Under the pieces are notes generated by a model. The model was given only the letters and a program-made list of their open reading frames with translations. It had not been told where the DNA came from and made no database searches. A stretch of 64,000 nucleotides of DNA, taken from the NCBI GenBank assembly GCA_036666555.1, contig JAVWVS010000008.1, positions 16,766 through 80,765 of the forward strand, in the 5' to 3' direction. Origin of the DNA: UMGS1251 sp036666555 (GTDB taxonomy: Bacteria; Bacillota; Clostridia; Lachnospirales; Lachnospiraceae). The translations under genes and the position numbers were made by a program. Shown here piece after piece: positions 1 through 8,861 of this stretch (position 1 is the first letter of the stretch; each line of letters begins with the position of its first letter).

Positions 1-81
1 GACCACTGAAAAGAATATTTGTACAAAATAATTTTTTCAGTAGTTTCGGAAATTTTTGCCGGAAAAGAAAAGGAGAAGAAC

Positions 82-2172
82 ATGTATAAAAAATTTGAAA
101 TGGAATTGGCCGGAAGAACACTTCGTGTAGACGTAGACAGAGTGGCAAAGCAGGCAAATGGTGCAGTATTGATGCATTACGGAGAAACCGTTGTATTATC
201 TACGGCAACCGCATCCAGTAAACCAAGAGAAGGAATTGATTTTTTCCCATTAAGTGTAGAATATGAAGAAAAATTATATTCGGTTGGAAAAATCCCAGGA
301 GGATTTAATAAGCGAGAAGGAAAAGCATCTGAAAATTCAGTATTGACTTCACGTGTCATTGACAGACCTATGCGTCCATTATTTCCAAATGATTACAGAA
401 ATGATGTAACATTAAACAATCTGGTGATGTCCGTAGATCCTGACTGTAGTCCAGAACTTACGGCAATGCTTGGTTCTGCAATTTCAACTGTGATTTCCGA
501 CATTCCTTTTGATGGTCCTACATCTACGACGCAAATAGGCATGGTAGATGGTGCATTTGTTGTGAATCCCAATGCAGAACAAAAAGCAGCTTCTGATTTA
601 CAATTAACAGTAGCTTCTACTAGAGATAAAGTTATTATGATTGAAGCTGGCGCTAATGAAATACCGGAAGATAAGATGATTGAAGCAATCTTCAAAGCAC
701 ATGAAGTAAATGGAGAAGTTATTCAATTTATCGACACCATTGTAGCGGAATGTGGAAAAGAAAAACATACCTATGCAAGCTGTGCCGTTCCGGCAGAATT
801 ATTTACCGCAATGAAAGAAATCGTGACTCCGGCAGAAATGGAAGTTGCTGTATTTACAGATGAAAAACAAGTGCGAGAAGAAAATATCCGTGTCATTCAA
901 GAAAAATTAGAAACAGCTTTTGCAGAGAAGGAAGAATGGTTATCCGTACTGGGAGAAGCTTTATATCAATACCAGAAAAAGACTGTTCGTAAAATGATCT
1001 TAAAAGATCACAAACGTCCGGACGGCAGAGCAATTGACCAAATCCGTCCTCTTTTTGCAGAGACTGATTTGATTCCAAGAGTGCATGGTTCTGCAATGTT
1101 TACACGTGGACAGACCCAAATCTGTACCATCACTACTCTGGCACCATTATCAGAAGCACAGAGAATCGATGGCTTAGATCAGGCAGAGACTTCGAAAAGA
1201 TATATGCACCACTACAATTTTCCATCTTATTCGGTAGGGGAAACAAGACCTTCCAGAGGACCGGGACGTCGTGAAATCGGACATGGAGCATTGGCAGAAA
1301 AAGCATTGATACCGGTACTTCCTACCACAGAAGAATTCCCATATGCAATTCGTACTGTATCAGAAACATTCGAATCCAATGGTTCTACTTCACAGGCAAG
1401 TATCTGTGCATCCAGTATGTCATTGATGGTAGCAGGAGTACCGATTAAATCAGCAGTAGCAGGTATTTCAGCAGGACTTGTAACCGGCGATACGGATGAT
1501 GATTATATCGTACTTACAGATATTCAGGGATTAGAAGATTTCTTTGGCGACATGGACTTTAAAGTGGCAGGTACACATAAAGGGATTACCGCAATCCAAA
1601 TGGATATTAAAATTCATGGTTTGACAAGACCGATTATTGAAGAAGCAATTACAACAACGAAAAAAGCAAGAACCTATATCTTGGATGATATCATGGCAAA
1701 AGCAATTGCAGAACCAAGAAAAGAAGTGGGCACTTATGCACCGAAGATTGAACAAATGCATATTGATCCACAAAAAATCGGTGATGTAGTGGGACAACGT
1801 GGCAAAACCATTAATGCCATTATCGAACAGACCGGAGTGAAAATTGATATTACGGATGATGGTGCAGTTTCTGTATGCGGAGTGGATAAAGCAGGTATGG
1901 ATGAAGCGAAGAGAATCATCACTATTATCACTACGGATTTCGAAGCAGGTCAGATCTTTGAGGGAAAAGTAATTAGTATCAAAGACTTTGGTGCATTTAT
2001 TGAGTTTGCACCGGGAAAAGAAGGAATGGTACACATTTCCAAACTTTCCAAAGACAGAGTCAATAAAGTAGAAGATGTTCTGACTATGGGACAGATTGTA
2101 AAAGTGGTATGTCTTGGAAAAGATAAGATGGGAAGAATCAGCTTTAGCATGAAGGACGTTGTGGAAGACTAA
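82..2172 (+). CDS. pnp: Polyribonucleotide nucleotidyltransferase (PNPase)
   Basis: Phosphorolytic 3'-5' exoribonuclease that degrades mRNA in the cytoplasm. The 696-residue product has the family layout: two RNase PH cores (the second with FTRGQTQ and RPSRGPGRREIGHG), then a KH domain with the GQRG loop near residue 572 and an S1 domain from about residue 623 (KVISIKDFGAFIEF). Length is normal. The reading frame is open upstream of 82, but the start here is the ATG preceded by AGGAGA at 71-76; the upstream residues do not look like PNPase. A hairpin terminator follows the stop. In clostridia rpsO usually lies just upstream, which would be outside this window. Identification is very secure. 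Confidence 0.97.
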   Translation: MYKKFEMELAGRTLRVDVDRVAKQANGAVLMHYGETVVLSTATASSKPREGIDFFPLSVEYEEKLYSVGKIPGGFNKREGKASENSVLTSRVIDRPMRPLFPNDYRNDVTLNNLVMSVDPDCSPELTAMLGSAISTVISDIPFDGPTSTTQIGMVDGAFVVNPNAEQKAASDLQLTVASTRDKVIMIEAGANEIPEDKMIEAIFKAHEVNGEVIQFIDTIVAECGKEKHTYASCAVPAELFTAMKEIVTPAEMEVAVFTDEKQVREENIRVIQEKLETAFAEKEEWLSVLGEALYQYQKKTVRKMILKDHKRPDGRAIDQIRPLFAETDLIPRVHGSAMFTRGQTQICTITTLAPLSEAQRIDGLDQAETSKRYMHHYNFPSYSVGETRPSRGPGRREIGHGALAEKALIPVLPTTEEFPYAIRTVSETFESNGSTSQASICASSMSLMVAGVPIKSAVAGISAGLVTGDTDDDYIVLTDIQGLEDFFGDMDFKVAGTHKGITAIQMDIKIHGLTRPIIEEAITTTKKARTYILDDIMAKAIAEPRKEVGTYAPKIEQMHIDPQKIGDVVGQRGKTINAIIEQTGVKIDITDDGAVSVCGVDKAGMDEAKRIITIITTDFEAGQIFEGKVISIKDFGAFIEFAPGKEGMVHISKLSKDRVNKVEDVLTMGQIVKVVCLGKDKMGRISFSMKDVVED

Positions 2173-2186
2173 AAACAAATAGATAG

Positions 2187-2226
2187 AAAAGATTCCGGGT
2201 GTAATCATCATCCGGAATCTTTTTTA
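2187..2226 (+). terminator. Rho-independent terminator after pnp
   Basis: Arms GATTCCGG (2191-2198) and CCGGAATC (2212-2219) form an 8-bp stem with a 13-nt loop, flanked by A residues on the left and a T run on the right. It lies 18 bases after the pnp stop. Confidence 0.9.
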
Positions 2227-2254
2227 AATCAAGATACGTACCAGGGAGGTAAAA

Positions 2255-2827
2255 ATGACGGAAAAAGAAAAAATGCAAAATCAAATGTTGTACAATGCAA
2301 ATTATGATAGGGAATTATTAGAAGAGCGTGAAAGAGCAAAGGATCTTTGTTATGACTTTAATCAGCTGCGTCCGTCTGAAACAGTGAATCAGGTGACGAA
2401 GATGAAAGAATTGCTTGGTAAGACAAGTGGAGAATTTTCTATTGTAGCACCTTTTTGGTGTGATTATGGATACAATATTGAAATTGGAGAGAATTTTTTT
2501 GCAAACCATAATACGGTCATATTGGATGGTGGTAAGGTCGTATTTGGAAACAATGTATTTATTGCTCCAGATTGTGGATTTCATACAGCGGGACATCCGA
2601 TTGATTATGAAAGAAGAAATCAAGGACTTGAATATGCATATCCGATTACCATCGGTGATAATGTTTGGATTGGAGCAGGGGTACAGGTTATGCCCGGAGT
2701 GACCATTGGAAGCAATGTGGTGATAGGCGGTGGAAGTGTAGTAATTAAAGATATACCGGACAATTCGGTGGCCGTAGGCAATCCTTGTGGAGTCATTCGT
2801 GCGATTACAGATGAAGATGCAAAGTAA
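2255..2827 (+). CDS. Sugar O-acetyltransferase (maltose/galactoside acetyltransferase family)
   Basis: Predicted acetyl-CoA-dependent O-acetyltransferase of the left-handed beta-helix LacA/Maa/NodL family. The 190-residue protein starts with the helical Mac domain (MLYNANYDRELLEERERAKDL style), then shows hexapeptide repeats (IGENFFANHNTVILDG, IGDNVWIGAGVQVMPGVTIG, VVIGGGSVVIKDIPDNSVAVGNP). The FHTAGHPID segment around residue 110 supplies the expected catalytic histidine. GGGAGGT at 2244-2250 precedes the ATG. It sits alone between the pnp terminator and a convergent gene, with only nine bases to that gene's stop and no terminator seen. The acceptor sugar cannot be told from sequence. Confidence 0.9.
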   Translation: MTEKEKMQNQMLYNANYDRELLEERERAKDLCYDFNQLRPSETVNQVTKMKELLGKTSGEFSIVAPFWCDYGYNIEIGENFFANHNTVILDGGKVVFGNNVFIAPDCGFHTAGHPIDYERRNQGLEYAYPITIGDNVWIGAGVQVMPGVTIGSNVVIGGGSVVIKDIPDNSVAVGNPCGVIRAITDEDAK

Positions 2828-2836
2828 TATCTCTCC

Positions 2837-3928
2837 TTAGTGGAAAATATAAGAAGAACATGGTAATGCGATAAATCCAATAATGACCAATGCTAATATA
2901 GTAAAGAACATAATACGACCAAAGAATTTGGCAAATAGGCGGTCCTCGTATTTGGAACGGATACGGTTAATGGTAATGACAACCAATGCCACGGCTATAA
3001 TCGTCATTACACCTAAAATATTGATAAACTCGATCAATCCGGTATCCAATGCATCCGGCAATAAATTGGCAGCCACCATAATGTTACTTACAGTACCAAA
3101 AAGAGCTGCAGGAATCATGGCAAGAGGATCAATTCGATGATAGGTATTCAGATAAAGAACCAGCAATACCCATGTAATCGTTCCAAAGAGTGCAATGATG
3201 CATTTTAAGTAAACGCCCCAACTGCTTCTGTTTAATTCAATAGCAGTGACAAACTCCGAAGTCATGATTGCTTCTTTTAATTCCGGATCACTATTCGTGG
3301 TCGGATATTGGTAAGCAGTAGTGGCATGATCCACTTTGGTTAAATCATAACCGGAAATGGACATTCCGGTATTGTATGCACTATTTTCCATATCTGGTTG
3401 AAAAACAACTTGCTCAATGGGAAGTGTGGATTCCAGATACAATCCTAACTGGTGGCTTTCCAAAGGAAAACGTCTGGTCCAGAAGGATTTATTCACAGTG
3501 ACATCACAGCGGAACAACTGATAGTGAATGCCCTCATCGGTCACAATGTCTTTGACGGTATCCATTTTATTTACAGCGCCCTTAAATATACGAAAATTCC
3601 CATGCATATCTAGTTCATCGTTATCTTTCCACTTAAACCAGGTAAGAAATACAACACGGTAATTATTTGCTTTAATATTGAATTCTCTGAAATTCTCAAG
3701 GTAGGTGCCCACTAATACAGGAGTGGCATCTTTGCTTCGGGAATCTATTTGTCTGACCGTTTCCTTCGAAGGTGTGTAGATATTCTTGTAATATATGGGA
3801 TCATTTTTCTTATCCTCGTACAGATAGGAACTGGTGGCGAAAATAAACCCACCGCCAATGATCACAATAAAAAGCCAGATGCTAATTAGACGACGTAGCT
3901 GCCATTTTTGTAATTCATGAAATCTCAT
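2837..3928 (-). CDS. Putative pentameric ligand-gated ion channel (Cys-loop receptor superfamily), divergent
   Basis: Membrane protein of 363 residues with the order of a prokaryotic Cys-loop-type channel. A hydrophobic anchor or signal (about 13-31) is followed by a soluble domain (about 35-235) with VGTYLENF and WFKWKD (98-102) and the family-type turn RRFPLESHQLGLYLES (152-167). Then come four membrane segments: M1 237-261, M2 266-290, M3 297-321, M4 337-360. M2 ends SNIMVAANLLPD, which resembles the FNILVETNLP motif of bacterial GLIC as I recall it. It lacks the M1 proline and any Cys-loop cysteine pair, the latter being normal in bacteria. AAGGGGG lies 10 bases before the ATG. Likely role: a ligand- or pH-gated channel in the plasma membrane; ligand unknown. 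An unrelated four-helix membrane sensor is the alternative. Confidence 0.7.
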   Translation of the reverse strand: MRFHELQKWQLRRLISIWLFIVIIGGGFIFATSSYLYEDKKNDPIYYKNIYTPSKETVRQIDSRSKDATPVLVGTYLENFREFNIKANNYRVVFLTWFKWKDNDELDMHGNFRIFKGAVNKMDTVKDIVTDEGIHYQLFRCDVTVNKSFWTRRFPLESHQLGLYLESTLPIEQVVFQPDMENSAYNTGMSISGYDLTKVDHATTAYQYPTTNSDPELKEAIMTSEFVTAIELNRSSWGVYLKCIIALFGTITWVLLVLYLNTYHRIDPLAMIPAALFGTVSNIMVAANLLPDALDTGLIEFINILGVMTIIAVALVVITINRIRSKYEDRLFAKFFGRIMFFTILALVIIGFIALPCSSYIFH

Positions 3929-3963
3929 CTTATGTATGCCCCCTTGATTTTGCGTATAGTTTT

Positions 3964-3991
3964 ATTATAGATAAAATTTCGGGAAATACAA
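3964..3991 (-). promoter_or_regulatory. Sigma-A-type promoter for the putative ion channel gene
   Basis: Reading the minus strand, TTGTAT (3991-3986), a 16-base spacer and TATAAT (3969-3964), about 35 bases before the start codon at 3928. Confidence 0.55.
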
Positions 3992-4107
3992 GGAAAGGTA
4001 CAAAAATATTGAATTATTTACGGGAATTGTAAGGCGCAGAAAGCAATCATAATTTTTGGTACTAAATTTCTGGAGATATCATATATTGTTTAAAGAGGTG
4101 GACAACG

Positions 4108-5055
4108 GTGGAAGAAATAAAAAATCAAACAAAGCGAAATCAAATATTACAAATACTGGCCAAGCAGGTAAGTGCTTTACTGGAATGGGAACATGTGGAA
4201 TTTGAGTTACTGCAAGAGATTCGGTTGCGCATAGGAAGTCCCTTGATGATTCAAGTGGGAGAAAAAGAAATCCTTTTGCCGGAAAAAGGGGAACCACATA
4301 TAATTACGAAAGAAGAGGTCAGAGAAACATTGGATTATATTAGTGCATATTCTCTTTATGCTTATGAGCATGAAATCAAACAAGGATTTATTACCATTGA
4401 AGGAGGGCATCGGGTGGGAATGACCGGAAAAGCAGTACTGGAACATAATCAAGTAAAAAGTTTGCAATATATTTCTTCCATTAATATTCGAATTTCCCAT
4501 GAAATCACCGGATGTGGAGATGAAGTGATTCCTTATATCACAGCGAATAAGCAAGTTTGTCATACGCTGATTATTTCGCCACCGGGATGTGGAAAGACCA
4601 CATTACTAAGGGATCTCATTCGACAAATATCAAATGGCAATCAACATGTAAAAGGATGTATTACGGGAGTGGTAGATGAACGCTCGGAAATTGGCGGATG
4701 TTATATGGGGATAGCGCAAAATCAATTGGGAATGCGCACGGATATTTTAGACTGCTGCCCAAAAGCAGAAGGAATGATTATGCTCATACGTTCCATGGCT
4801 CCTCAGGTTATTGCAGTGGATGAAATTGGAATGGTGGAAGATGTACATGCTGTAGAGTACGCCATGCATTGCGGCTGTAAAATGTTGGCAACTGTCCATG
4901 GTTCTTCTCTTCAGGAAATGCAAAAGAAACCATTGTTTTCAGAATGGTTTCGATTGGAAAGATTTGAAAGATATGTGGTACTTGGCAAAGAAAAACATGT
5001 AGGTGAAATAAAAGGAGTATACAACGAAAAAGGAAAACTGTTATGGAAGGAATGA
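4108..5055 (+). CDS. spoIIIAA: Stage III sporulation protein AA, secretion-type ATPase
   Basis: First gene of the eight-gene spoIIIA operon. The 315-residue protein is the cytoplasmic ATPase of the SpoIIIA-SpoIIQ channel between mother cell and forespore, related to type II/IV secretion ATPases. The Walker A motif PPGCGKTTLL is near residue 158; DERSEIGG and AVDEIGMVEDVHAVEYA follow. Length matches the family (about 307 in Bacillus). The start is GTG, chosen because AGAGGTGG lies at 4094-4101 and no ATG fits. In relatives the operon is sigma-E-controlled in the mother cell. A partial -10 (CATATATT at 4080) is visible here but no convincing -35. Confidence 0.95.
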   Translation: MEEIKNQTKRNQILQILAKQVSALLEWEHVEFELLQEIRLRIGSPLMIQVGEKEILLPEKGEPHIITKEEVRETLDYISAYSLYAYEHEIKQGFITIEGGHRVGMTGKAVLEHNQVKSLQYISSINIRISHEITGCGDEVIPYITANKQVCHTLIISPPGCGKTTLLRDLIRQISNGNQHVKGCITGVVDERSEIGGCYMGIAQNQLGMRTDILDCCPKAEGMIMLIRSMAPQVIAVDEIGMVEDVHAVEYAMHCGCKMLATVHGSSLQEMQKKPLFSEWFRLERFERYVVLGKEKHVGEIKGVYNEKGKLLWKE

Positions 5056-5576
5056 TGTTTCTGAAGATTGCTGGCATGATACTCATTATTGCATCCACCT
5101 CCTCCATGGGATTTATGGCAGGTATGGATGCGCAGAAACATCTAGATGAGCTTCTCTATATTAGGCAGTTTCTACGATTGATGGGAGGAGAAATAAAGTG
5201 CAGAAAACAGCCACTGGCAGAAACGTTTTCACATATGTCTTCGCATTTACGAGAACCGTACCGGCAATGGATATTGCAGTTATCCAAGTCACTTTTGGCG
5301 AGGGAATGCATTTCTTTTTCGGAAATGTGGGACAAAAGCGTAAGAAAGGATTTGGCAGACATCCGGTTGACGAAAAAGGAAAAAGAGGGATTTGCGGCAT
5401 TTGGTGGACAAATAGGATATTTGGATACGGAGATGCAATTGGGCATGATTGATTTGTATCTGGAACAATTGGAACGGGATGCGGATAAAATTCGAAGAGA
5501 ACTTTTTGCAAAAAAGAGACTATATCACTGTCTTGGAATTATGTCTGGTGTTTTTCTTTGTGTTCTTTTCGTTTAA
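5043..5576 (+). CDS. spoIIIAB: Stage III sporulation protein AB
   Basis: Membrane-anchored partner of the SpoIIIAA ATPase, with a GspF-like fold in characterised relatives. The 177 residues have an N-terminal membrane segment (FLKIAGMILIIASTSSMGFMAG), a helical body (RQFLRLMGGEIKCRKQPLAETF) and a C-terminal membrane segment (GIMSGVFLCVLFV). The ATG at 5043 overlaps the end of spoIIIAA by 13 bases; in-frame ATGs at 5052 and 5055 are alternative starts. Position and topology make the assignment secure. Confidence 0.93.
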   Translation: MEGMMFLKIAGMILIIASTSSMGFMAGMDAQKHLDELLYIRQFLRLMGGEIKCRKQPLAETFSHMSSHLREPYRQWILQLSKSLLARECISFSEMWDKSVRKDLADIRLTKKEKEGFAAFGGQIGYLDTEMQLGMIDLYLEQLERDADKIRRELFAKKRLYHCLGIMSGVFLCVLFV

Positions 5577-5603
5577 AGGGGAATCAAGACAGAGGAGGAA
5601 TTC

Positions 5604-5798
5604 ATGAGTGTAAATTTAATATTTAAAATCGCAGCGGTGGGAATCTTAGTATCGGTATTAAGTCAGGTATTAAAACACAGCGGACGGGAGGAACAGGCAT
5701 TTTTAACAAGCCTTGCAGGTCTGATTCTAGTCCTTCTATGGATTGTTCCCTATATTTATGACTTATTTGAAACTATCAAAAAATTATTTTTACTGTAG
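5604..5798 (+). CDS. spoIIIAC: Stage III sporulation protein AC
   Basis: Small membrane protein of 64 residues with two hydrophobic helices (IFKIAAVGILVSVLSQVLKH and LTSLAGLILVLLWIVPYIYDLF), as in the SpoIIIAC/AD family. It is part of the SpoIIIA complex in the outer forespore membrane. GAGGAGG precedes the ATG. Its position between AB and AD is the standard order. Confidence 0.95.
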   Translation: MSVNLIFKIAAVGILVSVLSQVLKHSGREEQAFLTSLAGLILVLLWIVPYIYDLFETIKKLFLL

Positions 5799-5808
5799 GA
5801 AGTAGCGT

Positions 5809-6195
5809 ATGGACATTGTTAAAATAGGCATCATCGGAGTGCTGGGTGCATTACTGGCAATTCAGTTTAAAAGTGAAAAATCGGAATATGGAACTTATAT
5901 TGCAGTCGCAGTCAGCCTTTTCATTTTTTTCAATATTACTTTACGGTTGCGCGTGATTGTAGATACCATTGAGGATATTTCCAGTGGATTGCAGATCAAG
6001 ACCTCTTACATGGTTACACTGCTTAAGATACTGGGAATTACTTATGTGGCAGAATTCGCTTCATTTATCTGTAAGGATTCTGGATATCAGGCCATTGCAC
6101 AGCAGATTGAAATCTTTAGTAAGCTTACGATACTGGCACTGTCTATGCCGATTCTGACTGCCTTGCTTACTACCATACGAGAATTTCTCACATGA
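5809..6195 (+). CDS. spoIIIAD: Stage III sporulation protein AD
   Basis: Membrane protein of 128 residues related to SpoIIIAC, with hydrophobic helices near 5-20, 30-50, 70-90 and 105-125. It carries KTSYMVTLLKILGITYVAEF, a segment typical of AD. It is part of the SpoIIIA complex. The stop overlaps the start of spoIIIAE by four bases, so translation is probably coupled. Confidence 0.95.
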   Translation: MDIVKIGIIGVLGALLAIQFKSEKSEYGTYIAVAVSLFIFFNITLRLRVIVDTIEDISSGLQIKTSYMVTLLKILGITYVAEFASFICKDSGYQAIAQQIEIFSKLTILALSMPILTALLTTIREFLT

Positions 6196-7367
6196 GGAAA
6201 ATGATGAAAACAACAATGAAATGGGGGTATATCCTCATTGGAATCGTGGTATGTGTAGGATGGATGACCGTGCAAAAGGTGCAGGCAGAAGAAAAAAATG
6301 AGGATACAGTCAGTCAAACACAGGAGCAGATTTTAGCGGAATTTGATTTTGGAGATGTGAATGAAATGCTTTCGGATATTTTTCCGGAACGAAGACTGGA
6401 TTTTGGGGAAATGCTGGGACAGCTTATTCGTGGAGAAAAAGAATGCTCTGTAAAATTATTGACAGAGATCGTGAAAGAAAAATTATTTTACGAGATTCGA
6501 GGGAACAAAAGGAATTTGGTACAGATTCTTTTAATTGCCATTATCGCAGCAGTATTTACAAATTTTTCCGGTGTCTTTCGAAATCAGCAGAGTTCCGAAA
6601 CCAGTTTTTACCTATTGTATCTTCTTTTAATGACCCTTTGCTTAAGCTCTTTTCGAATGATGATTGAAACCGTAGGAAATCAATTGAAGACACTTCTCAC
6701 TTTTATGGGGGTATTAGGACCGGTATATTTTCTGGGAGTAGCATTTGCTGCTGGAAGTGTGTCGGCGGTAGCTTTTTACAATTTCGTCCTTTTTTTGATT
6801 TTTTTAGTGGAACTTATTATTTTAAATTTTACAATTCCCATGATTCAAGTATATATGATGGTGAAATTTTTAAATAACCTGTCATGGGAAGATCATCTGT
6901 CAAAATTAGCAGAACTTTTAGAAATGGTCATTGTATGGACGTTAAAAACACTATTGGCCTGTGTCATTGGCTTTAATGTGCTACAAGGATTGCTAAGCCC
7001 TACCATAGATTCCTTGAAACAAAGTGTACTTACAAAGGGCGCAGGAGCCATACCCGGAATCGGGAACGCACTGGGCGGTGTGGCAGAAGTTGTTTTGGGA
7101 GCTGCAGTATTGATTAAAAATGGAATTGGGATTTTGGGCGCAATCATTTGTATAACCATTTGCCTGGGACCACTTTTACAGGTGGCGGTTATGACCTTCA
7201 TGTACAAACTGGCAGCGGCTTTACTTCAGCCTATTTCTGATAAACGTATTGTAGGCTGTATCAGTGGTATGGGAGAAGGATGCAGACTGTTGCTAAGAGC
7301 GGTCTTTACTACCGGTGTATTATTTCTGCTTACCATTGCGGTGGTAGCTGCAACAACAACGAAATAG
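6192..7367 (+). CDS. spoIIIAE: Stage III sporulation protein AE
   Basis: Largest membrane protein of the SpoIIIA complex, 391 residues. An N-terminal signal peptide (WGYILIGIVVCVGWMTVQKVQA) is followed by a soluble stretch and then seven or so hydrophobic helices from about residue 110. TKGAGAIPGIGNALGGVAEVVLGAAVLIKNGIG is a conserved region of this family. It starts within the stop of spoIIIAD and is followed four bases later by spoIIIAF. Characterised relatives need AE for sigma-G activation in the forespore. Confidence 0.96.
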   Translation: MRKMMKTTMKWGYILIGIVVCVGWMTVQKVQAEEKNEDTVSQTQEQILAEFDFGDVNEMLSDIFPERRLDFGEMLGQLIRGEKECSVKLLTEIVKEKLFYEIRGNKRNLVQILLIAIIAAVFTNFSGVFRNQQSSETSFYLLYLLLMTLCLSSFRMMIETVGNQLKTLLTFMGVLGPVYFLGVAFAAGSVSAVAFYNFVLFLIFLVELIILNFTIPMIQVYMMVKFLNNLSWEDHLSKLAELLEMVIVWTLKTLLACVIGFNVLQGLLSPTIDSLKQSVLTKGAGAIPGIGNALGGVAEVVLGAAVLIKNGIGILGAIICITICLGPLLQVAVMTFMYKLAAALLQPISDKRIVGCISGMGEGCRLLLRAVFTTGVLFLLTIAVVAATTTK

Positions 7368-7371
7368 GAGA

Positions 7372-7650
7372 ATGCATATGTTTGATTACTTGTATCAATG
7401 GATAGAGAATATTGCCTGTTATATGCTTTTGATTACCATGGTGATGCAAATGGTGCCGGAAAACAGTTATCGAAAATATATTCGCTTTTTTACAAGCCTG
7501 CTTTTACTGACACTTCTGTTGACGCCTATATTTAAAATAGCCCATATGGATCAAAGCCTAGAAGAAATCTATGAGACAGCCGCTTATGAACAAACTACCA
7601 CCTATTTGGAACAGATCAAACAACCCATGGAGGAGGCTCATATTGAATAA
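7372..7650 (+). CDS. spoIIIAF: Stage III sporulation protein AF, short form
   Basis: Assigned by position and by the two N-terminal membrane helices (IENIACYMLLITMVMQMVPE; IRFFTSLLLLTLLLTPIFKIA), which match the start of SpoIIIAF. The product is only 92 residues against about 200 in Bacillus and lacks the soluble ring-building-type domain. The reading frame closes cleanly at 7650 and spoIIIAG starts immediately, so I see no frameshift that would restore a longer protein. The membrane part may be enough here, or another SpoIIIA protein may take over the missing part. Confidence 0.85.
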   Translation: MHMFDYLYQWIENIACYMLLITMVMQMVPENSYRKYIRFFTSLLLLTLLLTPIFKIAHMDQSLEEIYETAAYEQTTTYLEQIKQPMEEAHIE

Positions 7651-8173
7651 GCAACCATCTTGGATGTCGAAAGTCACTGGGCTGAAAATAAAAAAAGAAC
7701 AATTGCTCATGATACTATTTGTGGGATTACTATTGGTTGTGATTGCCATGCCAACATCCAAGGAAAAGAAGAACAAAACAAAAAAAAGTAACACCCCTAC
7801 GGAATATTCCAATTATGAAGACGCCACAGAAAAGCGATTGGCAACGGCACTGGAAAAAGTACAGGGAGTAGGTGCGGTGGAGGTCATGGTCACACTGAAA
7901 ACATCTGCAGAGCGTATTGTAGAAAAAGATGAAGAGAAAGATGAAAATACGAGGAAAGAAAATACCATTTATGACAGTACCGGAAGTGGCATCCAGACGC
8001 CTTATGTCAATAAGGAAATCAGTCCTTGTGTGGAAGGTGTTATGGTAATTGCACAAGGCGGAAACAATGCGATTGTAGTAAAAAACATAACTGAAGCAGT
8101 TCAAGCATTATTTGATATAGACACGCATAAAATTAAAATAATGAAAATGGAATCAAGAAAACAGGAGGATTAA
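7643..8173 (+). CDS. spoIIIAG: Stage III sporulation protein AG
   Basis: Bitopic protein that in Bacillus forms the large ring of the SpoIIIA channel in the space between the two cells. The 176 residues have one membrane helix (LLMILFVGLLLVVIAMP, about 19-35), a charged linker, then the ring-building region (ATALEKVQGVGAVEVMVTLKTSAERIV). The start is TTG: AGGAGG at 7631-7636 is six bases before it, and upstream in-frame ATGs have no ribosome site. It overlaps spoIIIAF by eight bases. It is somewhat shorter than the Bacillus protein (about 229). Confidence 0.93.
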   Translation: MNKQPSWMSKVTGLKIKKEQLLMILFVGLLLVVIAMPTSKEKKNKTKKSNTPTEYSNYEDATEKRLATALEKVQGVGAVEVMVTLKTSAERIVEKDEEKDENTRKENTIYDSTGSGIQTPYVNKEISPCVEGVMVIAQGGNNAIVVKNITEAVQALFDIDTHKIKIMKMESRKQED

Positions 8174-8175
8174 AA

Positions 8176-8820
8176 GTGAAACGATTATTCAAAAAAAACC
8201 AAATTATTATTACCACACTCGCAATCATGATTGCTGTTGCAGGATATCTGAACTACTCCGGAAAGATATTTGGCAACAAGGACACGGCGAAGGAAACCAA
8301 CAATGAGCTTGCAAGTAAAGAACTTCTGGATATTTCAGAAGAAGATACCAAGGCATCGGAGGGAGATATTAAAAGTCAGGATCAAGAAGTGGCAGATGTA
8401 GATACTACGGTGGATGGAACTCCGGGAGAAGCGGTGCTTACCAGTACAGAGGTAAGCACCGTGGTGGCCAAAGCTAAAGTAACCAGAGAACAGGTGCGGG
8501 CAAAAAACAAAGAAACGCTGCAAGGAATTATCGATAGTAAGAATTTAAGTGAAGAACAAAAACAAGATGCCGTGAATCAAATTGTCGGTATGACCGAAAC
8601 AGCAGAAAAAGAAGCAGCGGCTGAGACATTGCTTGCTTCGAAAGGATTTGATGACGCAGTGGTAACGCTATCAAAAGAGTCGGTAGACGTGGTGGTCAAT
8701 GGCGAAAATTTATCAGATGCAAGCAGAGCACAAATTGAAGATGTGATTGCAAGAAAGACCGGAATGGCACCGGAACAGATTGTCATTAATCCGATTCACG
8801 CCCAAAGCGCTGGAAAATGA
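8176..8820 (+). CDS. spoIIIAH: Stage III sporulation protein AH
   Basis: Last gene of the operon, 214 residues, close to the usual length. One N-terminal membrane helix (IIITTLAIMIAVAGYLNYSG) is followed by a charged linker rich in Glu, Asp, Ser and Thr, then a C-terminal YscJ/ring-building domain (LLASKGFDDAVVTLSKESVDVVVNG...). In relatives this domain binds SpoIIQ from the forespore. It begins two bases after the spoIIIAG stop, behind AGGAGG (8163-8168). Confidence 0.95.
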   Translation: MKRLFKKNQIIITTLAIMIAVAGYLNYSGKIFGNKDTAKETNNELASKELLDISEEDTKASEGDIKSQDQEVADVDTTVDGTPGEAVLTSTEVSTVVAKAKVTREQVRAKNKETLQGIIDSKNLSEEQKQDAVNQIVGMTETAEKEAAAETLLASKGFDDAVVTLSKESVDVVVNGENLSDASRAQIEDVIARKTGMAPEQIVINPIHAQSAGK

Positions 8821-8861
8821 TCTCCTTTCTTGGGAATATTGTGCGCAGACAAGGGAAATAC

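Noticed and set aside
1531..2211. A 226-codon open frame antisense to pnp.
   Set aside because: It lies opposite a certain gene, is rich in Phe, His, Asn and Cys, and has no domain pattern. It is a by-product of the pnp codon usage.
4058..4095. CATATATT at 4080-4087 as a sigma-E -10 for the spoIIIA operon.
   Set aside because: The -10 fits well, but no acceptable -35 lies 13-15 bases upstream. Not reported as a feature, although sigma-E control is expected from relatives.
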